A stretch of 64,000 nt of DNA from Actinomycetaceae bacterium (GCA_030538185.1 JAUNUK010000004.1:186001-250000); one strand, 5' to 3'; shown: positions 16,714-26,581, numbered from the stretch's first letter. The notes: generated by a model from the sequence alone, not told the origin. Program-made: numbers and translations.

Positions 16714-17137
16714 ACCCCTTTGTTCACGAAAAGACCGGCCCTGGACTGCCCACCGAAGCGGGCAGCGGAACCGGTCATGTTGCCATCAAGTCTACCCGTT
16801 TTCCGCCACAAACTCCAGAAGACGACGTACCTCATGTTTATTGAGCGCGAAGGCGGACTGGCACCTCATTTAGTTTGAGCGCGTGGTCGTAAGCTGGAGC
16901 ATGGCTAGGGGCGTAGTTTCTATGGGGAGTCGTGTTCCTGCGCTCTGTATCAAACTATTGAGGCTAGCCACCGCAGCTACTACTGCAGCGCCGCTTAAAG
17001 CTAGGCTTCCGCACGTTTTCGCACAACCATAAAAACAGACTACCATGTAATTCCACCGCTCACTGGGGGAATTACATGGTAGGACTCGTCAAGGCGCCCT
17101 CAAACGCTTCACCACCCCGCTGCCTAAACCCCCACAA
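16714..17137. other. 424-base gap between abi and hsdR
   Basis: No convincing gene. There is a nested dyad at 16732-16775 (GACCGG..CTGCCC..GGGCAG..CCGGTC) upstream of abi, possibly its operator, and a terminator at 17041-17081. A 23-codon minus frame around 16806-16876 (QSAFALNKHEVRRLL..) looks like the tail of a lost gene but is too short to name. Confidence 0.4.
17041..17081 (-). terminator. Terminator of the hsd operon
   Basis: TACCATGTAATTCC (17041-17054) and GGAATTACATGGTA (17068-17081) form a perfect 14-pair stem. Read on the minus strand it is followed by GTCTGTTTTTATGG, a T-rich tail, about 60 bases after the hsdR stop. Confidence 0.75.
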
Positions 17138-20100
17138 CTAGTTTTCGGGGTCTAAGGAAATCAGGTTGTAGAAGCGTTCGAAGAAAGCTTGCAGCCGTTG
17201 AACCACGCGGTTCTTTATTGCCTCGCGCCCACCAAAGCGAGTCACCGGCTTCAAAATATCCCCGATGCCGGTACCACTCACCCGCAAGTGCCCATCCCTG
17301 AAGGCAGCCTCAACGAAAGCCCGCGCGGCGTCATCCTTGAGGTTTTCATCCGCAATAATCTGCCCCAGTTCCGCCTCACGCCTGGCATCGACAAACGCCT
17401 TCCAGTCTTCAGCGACCGAGGCCTTGGTCGACACGGAATCGACAAAGGCCTCAACCAGGTCGCGTTTGGAACGCAGCGAAGGGCTGGCATCCACGGAACC
17501 CAGTATCTGCGCGCGCAGCTCCTTATCTTCCCCATCCCCACGCTTTGCCCGGTATTTCTCAACCATCATCAAAATGTAGTCGACATTGATTTCAACCTGT
17601 TTGACCAATTCAATCTCGAATAACACATCGTCGTGGATGGATTCCTTATCCCCGTTCTTGCCCTGTTTGAACTGTTCATGCAGGTTCAGGTACACACTGC
17701 GGTAGTCCTGGCTTTGCCGTGCGGACAACAGTTCATTGCCTTCAAAGTCGTCGAAGGACTGCAAGATGTTTTCCAGACGCAGGATGGACCCAAACAGTTT
17801 AATGAACTCTTTTTGGTCGTCCTCACTGCCACCCTCCCCTGCCGCAACCAGCTCGAAGCACCCCAGGTCCGCCACTTTCGCAGCGTATTCCTTGTAATAG
17901 TCGTCATAGGGTTTCAGCAGCACAATCCCGCGCGCGTTTTCGTTTCCGAACAGTGCAATCGCGTCATTCGTTTCTTGCTCAATAGCCCGAAACGACACGA
18001 TATTGCCGTAGGTCTTCACAGAGTTCAGGATGCGGTTTGTGCGCGAAAACGCCTGCACCAGCCCGTGTGCCCGCAGATTCTTATCCACAAACAGCGTGTT
18101 CAACGTCGTGGCATCAAACCCGGTCAGGAACATATTGACGACAATCACAAGGTCGATTTCCTGGTTCTTTATCCGGGCCGACAAATCCTTATAGTAGTTT
18201 TGAAATTTTTCCGAGGACGTATCAAAGGACGTCTGGAAATAACGGTTATAGTCGCCTATCGCCGCCTCAAGGTCTTCGCGCGCCGAAGATTCAAGTGCGT
18301 CGGTTTCAAAGCCCTCTTCCGCCAGCAGGCCATCCACTCCAGCCAAGGATGCCGGGTCATTGGCGCCATAGGAATAAATCATGGCGATTTTCAAGCGTCT
18401 ACCCTCGAGAACCTCTGCCTGCTGGTTTGTAAACTCACGGTAATACGCCCTGGCCGCCTCAATCGAGGCCGTAGCAAACAGAGCATTGAAGCCACGCTTG
18501 GCTACCCCTTTATGCACGTAGTGCTCTGAACGGCGTGTCTTTTGGTCAAAGTGCTCCAGGATGTAGGCAACGATTTCGCGGCGACGGATCGGATGATCCA
18601 GTGCCGCATCTCGGTCTATGTCGCGGACCTTGCGGTCCAGTTCGGACTTGAAATCGACCAGCACGGTATTGATGTAGTCAATCCTGAAGGGCAGCACGTT
18701 CCTGTCGCGAATGGCGTCGACAATCGTGTAGGTGTGCAGTTTGTCCCCGAAGGCCTGCTGTGTGGTTTTCAACTGTGGGTTGCCGCCACTCGTAGAGTTC
18801 TCGGCAAAGATTGGTGTCCCGGTAAAACCGAAGAGCGCATACTTCTTGAAGGCTTTTGTGATGTCGCGGTGCATGTCCCCGAATTGGGATCGGTGACATT
18901 CATCGAAAATAATGACGATGTTTTGTTCCGTTACTGCATGCCCCTTATTACGTTCCACGAACAGGGCTAGCTTTTGAATCGTGGTAATAATAATCCGCGC
19001 AGATGGGTCCCCTAGTTGCCTGGTCAACACCGCTGTTGAGGTATTGGAGTTTGCAGCCCCTTTTTCGAAGCGGTCGTATTCCCGCATGGTCTGGTAATCC
19101 AGGTCTTTACGGTCGACCACAAATAAAACCTTGGAGACCCCGTCCATGCGTGAGGCCAGTTGGGCTGCCTTGAAGCTGGTCAGGGTTTTACCCGACCCGG
19201 TCGTATGCCACACATAGCCACCTGCCTCAACAGAGCCCAGCTTCTTATAGTTAATCGCCTGTTGAATCCTTTGGAGGATCCTCTCGGCTGCAACAATTTG
19301 ATAGGGACGCATGACCATCAGGGTTTGCTCAGATGTGAAGACGCAATACTTGGTCAGCACATTCAACAGCGTGTGTTTGGCAAAGAATGTCCGTGTGAAT
19401 GCCACCAAATCTTGTAGGGGCTTGTTCGTGGCATCCGCCCACCACGAGGTGAACTCAAAAGAGTGTGAACTCTTCGCGGCTGTTTTTGCTCCTTTGCCCG
19501 AAGTACTCGACCCTTTCAAACCGTCAACGTGTTGTTGTCTGGTCGTATTCGAGTAGTACTTCGTCAGGGTCCCATTCGAGATAACAAAGAGTTGCACGTA
19601 TTCGTACAACCCAGACCCAGCCCAAAAGCTTTCGCGCTGGTAGCGTTCGATTTGGTTGAAGGCCTCTCGAATGTCGACCCCGCGGCGTTTTAGTTCGACG
19701 TGGACCACGGGCAGGCCGTTCAAAAGGATCGTCACGTCGTAGCGGTTGGCGTATTGCCCGCCGCCAGCAGCAGCGCCAGAGCTATCGCTGCCCTGCGGGA
19801 CTTCGTACTGGTTAATAACTTGCAGCCGGTTATTGTGAACATTGGCCTTGTCTATCAGGTAAATGTTCTTGGTTTCCCCGTTGTCGCGGCGTAGCAACTG
19901 GACGTGGTCTTCTTGTATTCGCTTGGTTTTTTCGACGATCCCCTCATTGGCTCCTGCGATGCACGAGGCGTAAAACGAGGCCCACTCGCTGTCGGTAAAA
20001 CGGTAATCGTTTAGCGCTTCAAGCTGGGCGCGCAGGTTTGTGATCAACCCGGCCTCAGATGTGATCCCCACGTATTCGTAGGCCTGGCCTTGAAGCATGG

Positions 20101-20245
20101 CGATGAACTGGGTCTCTAACTGCCCCTCGGATTGATAGGCCTGAGCGTTTACGTCTTTCTCACTGGCCTCATATTTTGCGACAACGGTTGACTCATTGCC
20201 CACAACGACGGGTTCAAAGCGGTTACCACCAGTTTTTTCGATCAT
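17138..20245 (-). CDS. hsdR: Type I restriction enzyme R subunit (HsdR)
   Basis: A protein of about 1035 residues. The N-terminal nuclease domain has Asp170 and VELKRR (E184-x-K186), the PD-(D/E)xK active site. The translocase motor shows TTGSGKT (about 348-354), DECH (448-451) and FTGTP (474-478), then SF2 motifs including LVQAFSRTNRI. It cuts and translocates DNA in a complex with HsdM and HsdS. The ATG at 20245 is used in place of a TTG six bases earlier. It lies nine bases after hsdS in the same operon. No frameshift is seen; the system appears intact. Confidence 0.95.
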   Translation of the reverse strand: MIEKTGGNRFEPVVVGNESTVVAKYEASEKDVNAQAYQSEGQLETQFIAMLQGQAYEYVGITSEAGLITNLRAQLEALNDYRFTDSEWASFYASCIAGANEGIVEKTKRIQEDHVQLLRRDNGETKNIYLIDKANVHNNRLQVINQYEVPQGSDSSGAAAGGGQYANRYDVTILLNGLPVVHVELKRRGVDIREAFNQIERYQRESFWAGSGLYEYVQLFVISNGTLTKYYSNTTRQQHVDGLKGSSTSGKGAKTAAKSSHSFEFTSWWADATNKPLQDLVAFTRTFFAKHTLLNVLTKYCVFTSEQTLMVMRPYQIVAAERILQRIQQAINYKKLGSVEAGGYVWHTTGSGKTLTSFKAAQLASRMDGVSKVLFVVDRKDLDYQTMREYDRFEKGAANSNTSTAVLTRQLGDPSARIIITTIQKLALFVERNKGHAVTEQNIVIIFDECHRSQFGDMHRDITKAFKKYALFGFTGTPIFAENSTSGGNPQLKTTQQAFGDKLHTYTIVDAIRDRNVLPFRIDYINTVLVDFKSELDRKVRDIDRDAALDHPIRRREIVAYILEHFDQKTRRSEHYVHKGVAKRGFNALFATASIEAARAYYREFTNQQAEVLEGRRLKIAMIYSYGANDPASLAGVDGLLAEEGFETDALESSAREDLEAAIGDYNRYFQTSFDTSSEKFQNYYKDLSARIKNQEIDLVIVVNMFLTGFDATTLNTLFVDKNLRAHGLVQAFSRTNRILNSVKTYGNIVSFRAIEQETNDAIALFGNENARGIVLLKPYDDYYKEYAAKVADLGCFELVAAGEGGSEDDQKEFIKLFGSILRLENILQSFDDFEGNELLSARQSQDYRSVYLNLHEQFKQGKNGDKESIHDDVLFEIELVKQVEINVDYILMMVEKYRAKRGDGEDKELRAQILGSVDASPSLRSKRDLVEAFVDSVSTKASVAEDWKAFVDARREAELGQIIADENLKDDAARAFVEAAFRDGHLRVSGTGIGDILKPVTRFGGREAIKNRVVQRLQAFFERFYNLISLDPEN

Positions 20246-20254
20246 ACCCAAAGC

Positions 20255-21433
20255 CTACCCATCAAGAGGTTCACTGATGGGCTCGATGGGTTTGAAGGTC
20301 AGAAGGCGGTCGCGGTAGTGGTTGTACTGTTTGCGCCGAGCCTCAATCTCGGCAGGAAGGCCCGTTGAAAGGTCATTCACCAAGGCATCGAACTTATCCA
20401 GGATTGCCACGATACGCTTCTGTTCCTCCAGGGGAGGGACGGGGATCCTATATTTCAAAATCTTGGCCTTATCCCCCCTTGGCATGGATCCAGCTCTGCT
20501 TGTATTTGTTGCAAAGGTGAAAAAGGTCTCTGTAGATAAAACTACGTACAGGTAGGCTGGAATAATAACATCAGATGCTTCGGGCATGATCCTGATGGTT
20601 AGGATATCTCCACTGGCGCCACCAAAATTATCTGCAAGCCATATTTTCTTAAGGTATGGACGAATATTTCCTATGAGGACATCGCCGGACTGATACCTGA
20701 TAGCTGTTCCTGTATTAGGAATATATCTGGAATCAGTACGACCTTTTTGGGATGGAAGAAGATTGTCAACACCTACATAAGTTTTAGAATCTAATACATC
20801 AACTAATATTCGAGTCTTTGCATAACACGCAACTTCGCCTAAGGATTTCCAGAAGACCCCCCCCCGCTCAAATTCCGGGAAGGACAATAACTGGTCGCGG
20901 TAGTGTTGGTATTGTTTTCGGCGGGCTTCCAGCTCCGCTTCCAGCTCCGCTTCCAGGGCTGTGAACTTATCTAATATCCTAACAATCTCCTCCTGAACCT
21001 CCAAAGGAGGCACGGGTATCTTGAAACCTTCAATCATTGGTTTTCTGATAGAGCTCACGGTTGCATTGACTGCTCGTGCTTTTATAAAACGCCCAAAGGA
21101 AACAGTAAACCAATAATACGCAAATCGAACATTGATTGTTTCATCCAAAAAATGTATGCGATAGGCGCGCTGATGCAGAGCATATTTTCCTGTAACGAAA
21201 TGAAATATCTCGCCAATTCCTCCTTCTCCAGGAATTACAATCGCAGTCTCATCATATTCAAAGTGATTAATTCGTTGGATCTCTTTAGAGCGAACATAAA
21301 AAGGATAAGCTCCTTCTTGAACCGCATCTTTTCGGTCACTCCGACCAGTCCCAACCTCTGCGACATCTTTAACTATCTTAAATTCAACCCCATCAGGACA
21401 AAGACGTTCAATCAGGGCTTCTAAGTGGCTCAT
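20255..21433 (-). CDS. hsdS: Type I restriction specificity subunit (HsdS)
   Basis: A 392-residue protein with two target recognition domains, each followed by a conserved helix: [22 protein letters not shown] with [17 protein letters not shown], and [22 protein letters not shown] with [19 protein letters not shown]. The near-identical helices set the spacing of the two halves of the DNA recognition site. In the first helix, [12 protein letters not shown] contains a short repeat (GAGCTGGAAGC type), the kind of unit that changes target spacing when copy number varies. The recognition domains are more AT-rich than the neighbours, as usual for swapped domains. The ATG overlaps the hsdM stop (ATGA). 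Confidence 0.93.
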   Translation of the reverse strand: MSHLEALIERLCPDGVEFKIVKDVAEVGTGRSDRKDAVQEGAYPFYVRSKEIQRINHFEYDETAIVIPGEGGIGEIFHFVTGKYALHQRAYRIHFLDETINVRFAYYWFTVSFGRFIKARAVNATVSSIRKPMIEGFKIPVPPLEVQEEIVRILDKFTALEAELEAELEARRKQYQHYRDQLLSFPEFERGGVFWKSLGEVACYAKTRILVDVLDSKTYVGVDNLLPSQKGRTDSRYIPNTGTAIRYQSGDVLIGNIRPYLKKIWLADNFGGASGDILTIRIMPEASDVIIPAYLYVVLSTETFFTFATNTSRAGSMPRGDKAKILKYRIPVPPLEEQKRIVAILDKFDALVNDLSTGLPAEIEARRKQYNHYRDRLLTFKPIEPISEPLDG

Positions 21434-23001
21434 TCTTGGCCTGCTTCTAGGTCGGCTACTATGGCGTCGATTTCTGTACGCAGTTGCGCTTGTCGGGCAA
21501 CTATTTCCGCGATCTCGGCGTTCAATTCCTTGATGTCGATTTTCTCGCTCAGGTCTTCGGGTTCCACATAAGAAGACACCGAGAGGTTGTAGTCGTTTTC
21601 TTCCAACTGTTGTGGGGTGACCACTCGGGCGAAATAGTCCACGTCTGCACGCTCGGCGTAGGCCTCCATGATCTGCTCAATGTGTTCATCAGCCAGGCGG
21701 TTCTTATTCCCGGGGCGTTCAAACAACTTGGATGCGTCAATGAACAAAACCCCGGTGTCCTTCTTGGACTTCTTCAAGACCAGCACACAGGTCGCAATCG
21801 TCGTGCCGAAAAATAAATCCGCAGGCAACTGGATAACCGCGTCCACAAAGTTGTTGTCCACCAGGTACTTGCGGATTTTTTGCTCCGCCCCAGACCTGTA
21901 CATAACACCGGGGAACTCGACTATCGCTGCCGTCCCGTTGGTCGCCAAATACGCCAACATGTGCATGGTGAAGGCCAGGTCAGCGGCAGACTTAGGAGCC
22001 AAAACGCCGGCAGGTGCATACCTAGGATCGTTAATCAGCAGGCCATTGTCCTTGCCCTCCCACTTCATGGAATAGGGCGGGTTGGACACAATCGCCTCGA
22101 AGGGCTCAACTTCCGCGTGCTGTGGGTCAACAAGAGTGTCGCCCAGGGCAATGTCAAAGCTCTCGAAGTTAATCCCGTGCAGAAACATGTTTATCCTGGC
22201 CAGGTTGTAGGTCGTCAGGTTAATTTCTTGCCCATAAAAGCCTTGGCGCACATTGTCCTTACCCAAGACCTTCACGAACTTCAGCAGCGCACCCCCAGAA
22301 CCACAGGCAGGGTCATAGACCTTGGACACCGAAGTCTTGCCGAAAGTCGCCAGGCGGGCCAAGAGCTCTGAGACCTCTTGGGGCGTGAAGTACTCGCCAC
22401 CGGACTTGCCGGCATTCGAGGCATACATCTGCATCAGGTACTCATAGGCATCCCCGAACAGGTCAATGCGGTTTTCTTCCAGGCCACCCAGGGGTAGGTC
22501 CCCAATGGCGTCCAGTAACTTCACCAGCTTCGCATTGCGCTGGGCGACCGTGTTCCCCAGTTTTGCGCTGTTCACATCCAGGTCATCGAAGAGTCCCTTA
22601 AGGTCGCCCTCGGAATCTGTGCCTACGGCTGAGCCCTCGATGTTCCTAAACACTCTCGACAGTGTTTCGTTCAAATCCGCATCCCCGGCAGCACGGGCGC
22701 GCACATTCGCGAAAAGCTCAGAGGGCAGGATATAGAATCCCTTTTCCGCCACGGTTTGTGCCCGACCGTCCTCGGCAAGGGAATCGGATAGAGCCGCGTA
22801 TTCGAAAGTGCTGTCCCCGGCTGCCCGCTCTCCTCGGTCTATGTAATCGCTCAGGTTTTCGGAGATGAACCTGTAAAACAGCATGCCCAGGACGTAGGTT
22901 TTGAAATCCCAGCCGTCCACCGAGCCGCGTAAATCGTTGGCGATGCTCCAGATAGTGCGGTGCAGCTCGGCGCGCTGGGCGCTAGACGTCAAGGGAACCA
23001 T
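21430..23001 (-). CDS. hsdM: Type I modification methyltransferase (HsdM)
   Basis: A 523-residue N6-adenine methyltransferase. The N-terminal helical domain ([27 protein letters not shown]) is followed by the SAM-binding motif [12 protein letters not shown] (about 229-240) and the catalytic NPPY (307-310). The ATG at 23001 has GGAGG four bases upstream; an earlier TTG at 23019 is not needed. It is first in the M-S-R operon. This gene contains the only exact CCGAGGGCG copy found between 15.6 and 25.3 kb. Confidence 0.95.
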   Translation of the reverse strand: MVPLTSSAQRAELHRTIWSIANDLRGSVDGWDFKTYVLGMLFYRFISENLSDYIDRGERAAGDSTFEYAALSDSLAEDGRAQTVAEKGFYILPSELFANVRARAAGDADLNETLSRVFRNIEGSAVGTDSEGDLKGLFDDLDVNSAKLGNTVAQRNAKLVKLLDAIGDLPLGGLEENRIDLFGDAYEYLMQMYASNAGKSGGEYFTPQEVSELLARLATFGKTSVSKVYDPACGSGGALLKFVKVLGKDNVRQGFYGQEINLTTYNLARINMFLHGINFESFDIALGDTLVDPQHAEVEPFEAIVSNPPYSMKWEGKDNGLLINDPRYAPAGVLAPKSAADLAFTMHMLAYLATNGTAAIVEFPGVMYRSGAEQKIRKYLVDNNFVDAVIQLPADLFFGTTIATCVLVLKKSKKDTGVLFIDASKLFERPGNKNRLADEHIEQIMEAYAERADVDYFARVVTPQQLEENDYNLSVSSYVEPEDLSEKIDIKELNAEIAEIVARQAQLRTEIDAIVADLEAGQE

Positions 23002-23192
23002 CAAACCTCCAAAAACCAAACCATAAAAGAAACACCTAGGTCATGACGGTAGCAGCCTGATGGCCGCCTCGTGACCCAAACCCCCGCACTGACAAAATCG
23101 CGGTCAGTTCAATCATCCAGAACATCTGCCCAAGGAAACCCAAAACAAGCATCTCAGCCTGGTCAGCCTGGTCGTCCAGGATTTTATTGCCT

Positions 23193-23588
23193 CTACGAGG
23201 CAGTGTTATTCAGTAGGTCTACGCCCGCCTTGATGGCTGCTTCATTCAGAGATTGGTCGAAGGACGCCAAGGTGGACCGTGTTCGTAACGCGGTGGCCAA
23301 AACGCATGCATCAGGCATTTTTAGACCATAGTTCGCCCTGGCCAAAGCGATATCAACCGGGTCCACGTCCACAGCAGCATTGGTTGTAATGTCCTGAGCC
23401 TCAAGGTATGCGGCCATCTTCCTGGCAGCCTTGGCGCTTGTGCGTGCGGGATACACGAGAAACTCTGCCAAAGTCAAGGGATGCACAGTGAAGGACAAAC
23501 CTTCGGACAGGATTTTTATGGCTTCCTCGTGATGAATATTGCCTGGCTGGGTTGCGGCTATCAGCACAGACGCATCGAGCGTGATCAC
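23193..23588 (-). CDS. PIN-domain toxin (VapC-like)
   Basis: A 131-residue PIN protein: the first acidic residue is in ITLDASVLIAA, a second in LTLAEFLVYPAR and more in LKMPDACVLATALR, followed by STLASFDQSL. These acidic residues bind Mg2+ in an RNase active site; VapC toxins cut tRNA or rRNA. The GTG at 23588 overlaps the antitoxin stop (GTGA), the usual antitoxin-toxin coupling. Confidence 0.85.
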   Translation of the reverse strand: MITLDASVLIAATQPGNIHHEEAIKILSEGLSFTVHPLTLAEFLVYPARTSAKAARKMAAYLEAQDITTNAAVDVDPVDIALARANYGLKMPDACVLATALRTRSTLASFDQSLNEAAIKAGVDLLNNTAS

Positions 23589-23845
23589 GGTTGCCAATCC
23601 GCACGCAGGTCCTCTAGGTAGTTTTCCGGGTAGGGGCCCACCAGATCCATCATGTCTTTCAGTATCCCCAGTCGACGACGCCGTTCTTCATCTGCATCAC
23701 GTTTTAGCTGCTGGGCACCCACTGTCACCAATCGACGTACAACCGCTGCCCTGGATAACTCTGGCCATGAACGTTGGCCAATGTCAATGGCCTCAGACAC
23801 CTCTGGGGTCTCTGTGATTTGGTGGCGCATCAACAGTGTCGGCAT
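23585..23845 (-). CDS. Antitoxin partner of the PIN toxin
   Basis: An 86-residue protein, MPTLLMRHQITETPEVSEAI.., with a helical AVVRRLVTVGAQQLKRDADEERRR segment that suits dimerisation and a Trp/Tyr-containing tail (YPENYLEDLRADW) likely to wrap the toxin. I do not recognise a named antitoxin fold. Assignment rests on its size, position and four-base overlap with the toxin. There is no ribosome site; a TACAAT -10 box ends six bases before the ATG, so the mRNA is probably leaderless. Confidence 0.7.
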   Translation of the reverse strand: MPTLLMRHQITETPEVSEAIDIGQRSWPELSRAAVVRRLVTVGAQQLKRDADEERRRRLGILKDMMDLVGPYPENYLEDLRADWQP

Positions 23846-23851
23846 AGCAGA

Positions 23852-23882
23852 ATTGTACCCTCGGTGCCCCACCTTAAGTCAA
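23852..23882 (-). promoter_or_regulatory. Promoter of the first TA pair (leaderless)
   Basis: On the minus strand TTGACT (23882-23877) and TACAAT (23857-23852) are separated by 19 bases; transcription would start at or next to the antitoxin ATG. Confidence 0.5.
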
Positions 23883-23914
23883 GGTGCAACACTACACCTG
23901 ACTCCCGCCCGCGA

Positions 23915-23959
23915 CTGTGAGCTTCACAGCCTGAGTGTGAGGCCCCAGCCTCACACTCA
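23915..23959. repeat. Two hairpins with CTCACACTCA repeats between TA modules
   Basis: CTGTGA-GCT-TCACAG (23915-23929) is followed by TGAGTGTGAGGC / GCCTCACACTCA (23932-23943, 23948-23959), a perfect 12-pair stem. The right arm sequence CCTCACACTCA recurs directly at 23969-23979. It separates the upstream regions of two TA pairs and may be a terminator for the second pair or a repeat array used by the TA operators. Confidence 0.6.
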
Positions 23960-24043
23960 CACCCCGGCCCTCACACTCATCCTCACAAAACCGCAACCAG
24001 TTTCACCACCTCCAGTGCCACCGTCACGCAGGGATTGTGCAGA

Positions 24044-24409
24044 TCACAGGCAGGTGACACCCAAGCCGGTGGCTGCCAGGTTTAGGCGCGCATCTTTCGT
24101 CCATAGCGCCACGCCGGGGCTAATCACCAACGATGCCAAAAGATGGAGGTCGACAGCGCCTAAGCCATGTCCGCTTAGGCTCCGGACCTCAACAAAGGCT
24201 AAATATTCTCGATGGGTGACAGGTTTTAGGGTTTCCAGGTTCGACAACAACCTCAAAAACTCCTTACGTTTTGGGAGGTTGCCGGCAGCAAGTTCCTCGA
24301 TTACCAGAGGATGCGTCACCACAAACCCGTCAAGCAACAGATTTTGCAACCCCGGTTCACCTTCACGCATATCTGCAATCCAGGTGTTGGTGTCCACAAG
24401 GACCTTCAC
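24044..24409 (-). CDS. PIN-domain toxin (VapC-like)
   Basis: A 121-residue PIN protein: VLVDTNTWIADM supplies the first Asp, HPLVIEELAAGN the acidic Glu pair and GAVDLHLLASLVI the third Asp, ending in LWTKDARLNLAA. This is the compact VapC layout, an Mg2+-dependent RNase toxin. The GTG at 24409 overlaps the antitoxin stop as GTGA. Confidence 0.9.
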   Translation of the reverse strand: MKVLVDTNTWIADMREGEPGLQNLLLDGFVVTHPLVIEELAAGNLPKRKEFLRLLSNLETLKPVTHREYLAFVEVRSLSGHGLGAVDLHLLASLVISPGVALWTKDARLNLAATGLGVTCL

Positions 24410-24600
24410 TGCTCGCTTCGCCTTCTGGGGACGTCCGCAATGTCGGGCATGGTGCCACTAAACGCCGCCAATCGCCTGGAGCTTTCCAGGGCAATCAAGG
24501 ATTCAATCGAAGCGCGAATCAGGGCAGATTGGTTTGAAATCCCGGTCAATTCCTGCGCTTGGGCGATTAGCGAGTCATCAATCGTGACGGTTGTACGCAT
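24406..24600 (-). CDS. VapB-type ribbon-helix-helix antitoxin
   Basis: A 64-residue protein beginning MRTTVTIDDSLIAQAQELTG, a clear ribbon-helix-helix DNA-binding N-terminus of the VapB (type II, Arc-like) class, with a C-terminal IALESSRRLAAFSGTMPD segment that matches the toxin-binding tail of this family. GGAGGAG precedes the ATG. A much longer open frame extends upstream to 24933 but runs through the neighbouring HicB-like gene in another frame and is rejected. Confidence 0.9.
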   Translation of the reverse strand: MRTTVTIDDSLIAQAQELTGISNQSALIRASIESLIALESSRRLAAFSGTMPDIADVPRRRSEQ

Positions 24601-24691
24601 ATCTCCTCCTGCTCCTATTCCAACATCTGCCATCAATTTTAGCATCTTTGATGCAAATTGAGATCTTCCAATCCATGCTTCTCGGTTAGCA

Positions 24692-25066
24692 TCACCTATG
24701 TGCCAGCTGCGAAACCCGTTGGGCTGAGATTCCCATAATTGAGCCGATGTCGCGTGTGGAAATCCCGCTGTTTGCCAGGACGGCAACCGCATTCCTCGAC
24801 GCCTCACTGGCTTTTTTTGCTGCCTCATCTGCCTGGATTCGGTACTTCTTCGATGACGCATAACTGGTCTTAAACTCTTTGGGTAAAACCAGGTCGATTT
24901 CCAGTTCAACCTCGGCTTCGGACACCCCCACAATCTCGGCCAAAATCGGTGTTATTTCGGCTGAAACACCAGCCAGAGTCTTCGATTGCGTAACCACTGA
25001 AGGCTTAAAGCACTGGATCACCCAACAATTCCTTTTCCCCCGTTGCACCCGGATCTCAAAGATCAT
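24692..25066 (-). CDS. HicB-like antitoxin with C-terminal helix-turn-helix
   Basis: A 124-residue protein. The N-terminal strand-rich part (MIFEIRVQRGKRNCWVIQC) resembles the HicB partial RNase H fold, an acidic middle (EAEVELEIDLVLP) follows, and the C-terminus is a helix-turn-helix (NSGISTRDIGSIMGISAQRVSQL) suitable for operator binding. The ATG at 25066 overlaps the upstream toxin stop (ATGA). Family assignment is by layout and pairing, so the name is tentative. Confidence 0.7.
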   Translation of the reverse strand: MIFEIRVQRGKRNCWVIQCFKPSVVTQSKTLAGVSAEITPILAEIVGVSEAEVELEIDLVLPKEFKTSYASSKKYRIQADEAAKKASEASRNAVAVLANSGISTRDIGSIMGISAQRVSQLAHR

Positions 25067-25272
25067 CTCCACCAACCCTTTCCAAACACCTCAGCAAATT
25101 GGTCAAAAAACAGCCTTGCAACGACATCGTCAATTTCCTTATGTCTACCTAAGTGCGAGGTCACCTCACCAATCGTGACCGCAGTGTGGCGCGTCTTTTC
25201 AACCACACGCATGTCAAAACCACGAACCTTTGCCTCACGCCGCAGCCTCTTTATGATTTTTGAACGCTTCAA
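25063..25272 (-). CDS. HicA-like small toxin
   Basis: A 69-residue basic protein (KRSKIIKRLRREAK) with a strand-helix pattern and a single conserved-looking His in KTRHTAVTIG, compatible with the double-stranded-RNA-binding HicA mRNase fold; the tail GKGWWR is Trp-rich. Only a TTG (25272) can start it, since an in-frame stop lies just upstream. It begins five bases after the tadA stop on the same strand, so it may be transcribed by read-through from the pilus operon. The C-terminal part, LGRHKEIDDVVARLFF, is a charged helix. Confidence 0.65.
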   Translation of the reverse strand: MKRSKIIKRLRREAKVRGFDMRVVEKTRHTAVTIGEVTSHLGRHKEIDDVVARLFFDQFAEVFGKGWWR

Positions 25273-25276
25273 TTGA

Positions 25277-26581
25277 TTACCCTAGCCGCTCTAGATGGTC
25301 AGTGTCTAGATGTTCTAGATACTTTTGGAGTTGGGTCCAGGCGGGGCCTTGGCGCAGGGTTCCGTCGGGTTCTATTTCTATTCCGAGGGCGGCTTTCAAA
25401 TGACCGCGGTCGTTTTCTAGGGTGCCGATCTGAGCAACCCAGCGCGTTGGTAATACCCGCCTGGCGTCACTGTTCACGGCAACCAGACTTCCCGGGCCTG
25501 TTCTTTCACCCGTGCGCGCAGCACCTGCACCGGCACCCGCACTCGCACCGGCAGCGGCAAGCGCGCCGCCCTCGCCAGTCTTGCGCCTGCGGATGTGAAC
25601 CAGGGCCTGAACAGCAGAAGCAGCCTGGGCGGCAACGACCTCGGGTCCCATCCCAGCCAAGGCACCCAAGGCCACCAGACGGGCAGGCACATCAAAGACC
25701 GAGTTCGCGTGCAGGGTCGCCCACCCTCCTTGATGCCCGGTGTTCATGGCAGACAACACTTCACGAACCTCTGGGCCGCGACACTCACCTAAAACGATCC
25801 TGTCCGGTCGCATACGCATGGCCGCGCGCAGCAGCTCCGACATGGAAACAGCCCCCACGCCCTGCACGTTCTCGCGCCGTTCTTGCAGGTGGACGACATG
25901 CGGATGCGCAGGCCACAGCTCCGAGACTTCCTCGATGCACACGATGCGTTCATCTGCGTCAACCAGGCCAAGCAAGGCGGCCAAGAGGGTCGTTTTCCCT
26001 GTTCCCGTAGCACCGGAAATCAAGCACGAGGCACGCCCAGACACAAGACCTCGCACAACGGCTTCGATCCCCACGGCCACAGTCCCCTGTTGGACCAGTT
26101 GTTCCACAGAGAACGCCCTCGTGCGTAAAACCCTCAAGGAAATCGTGGCGCAAGGTGCCAAGGGAGGTAAAACGGCGTGCAAACGCAGCCCCACGTCCAA
26201 GGATCCATCCACAATCGGCGTGGAATCATCCAGGCGCCGTCCACAAGCAGCAGCCATGCGAACCGCCACACCACGCACATCGGCCTCGTCACGAAAACCG
26301 ACACCACTGGCCCTCACCAATCCAGCACCCCTGTCCACCCAGACATCGCTTGGCCCGTTTACCAGCACATCTGTAACTGAAGCGTCTTCCAACAAACCTG
26401 CAATAGGCGCACAGATACCACGCAGTTCGGCGTGTACCGCGCGACCTAACTGCAGTAATTGCCCTATTGACGCGCCGGCAGGTCCGTGCGCAGACACACT
26501 GCTGCCAAGGCTTACCCCTGAGGCCACAGATGACCTCAAGACGTCCACCGATGGCGCTGCAACACCTAAACGCGCAGTCAT
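25277..26581 (-). CDS. CpaF/TadA-type pilus assembly ATPase
   Basis: A 434-residue secretion ATPase. Motifs: DVLVNGPSDVWVDRG in the N-terminal domain, Walker A GATGTGKTT (190-198), Asp box VCIEEVSEL, Walker B RIVLGECRG (261-269) and the His box GHQGGWATLHA (282-292). It powers Tad/Flp pilus extrusion from the cytoplasmic face. The C-terminus carries an Ala/Gly-rich insert (AAAGASAGAGAGAARTG) not typical of the family core. The ATG at 26581 follows GGAGGAG and overlaps the Ssd stop (ATGA); a longer upstream frame is overlap only. The downstream partner tadBC is 18 kb away. Confidence 0.92.
   Translation of the reverse strand: MTARLGVAAPSVDVLRSSVASGVSLGSSVSAHGPAGASIGQLLQLGRAVHAELRGICAPIAGLLEDASVTDVLVNGPSDVWVDRGAGLVRASGVGFRDEADVRGVAVRMAAACGRRLDDSTPIVDGSLDVGLRLHAVLPPLAPCATISLRVLRTRAFSVEQLVQQGTVAVGIEAVVRGLVSGRASCLISGATGTGKTTLLAALLGLVDADERIVCIEEVSELWPAHPHVVHLQERRENVQGVGAVSMSELLRAAMRMRPDRIVLGECRGPEVREVLSAMNTGHQGGWATLHANSVFDVPARLVALGALAGMGPEVVAAQAASAVQALVHIRRRKTGEGGALAAAGASAGAGAGAARTGERTGPGSLVAVNSDARRVLPTRWVAQIGTLENDRGHLKAALGIEIEPDGTLRQGPAWTQLQKYLEHLDTDHLERLG

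Noticed and set aside
16806..16876. 23-codon minus frame between abi and hsdR
   Set aside because: It resembles the tail of a lost gene but is too short to assign; kept only as a note on the gap.
23915..23985. Short repeats as a CRISPR array
   Set aside because: The repeated CTCACACTCA units are 10-12 bases with irregular spacing, no unique spacers and no cas genes.
24601..24933. Long N-terminal extension of the VapB antitoxin frame
   Set aside because: It runs over the HicB-like gene in another frame; the ATG at 24600 has a strong ribosome site and the correct family start.
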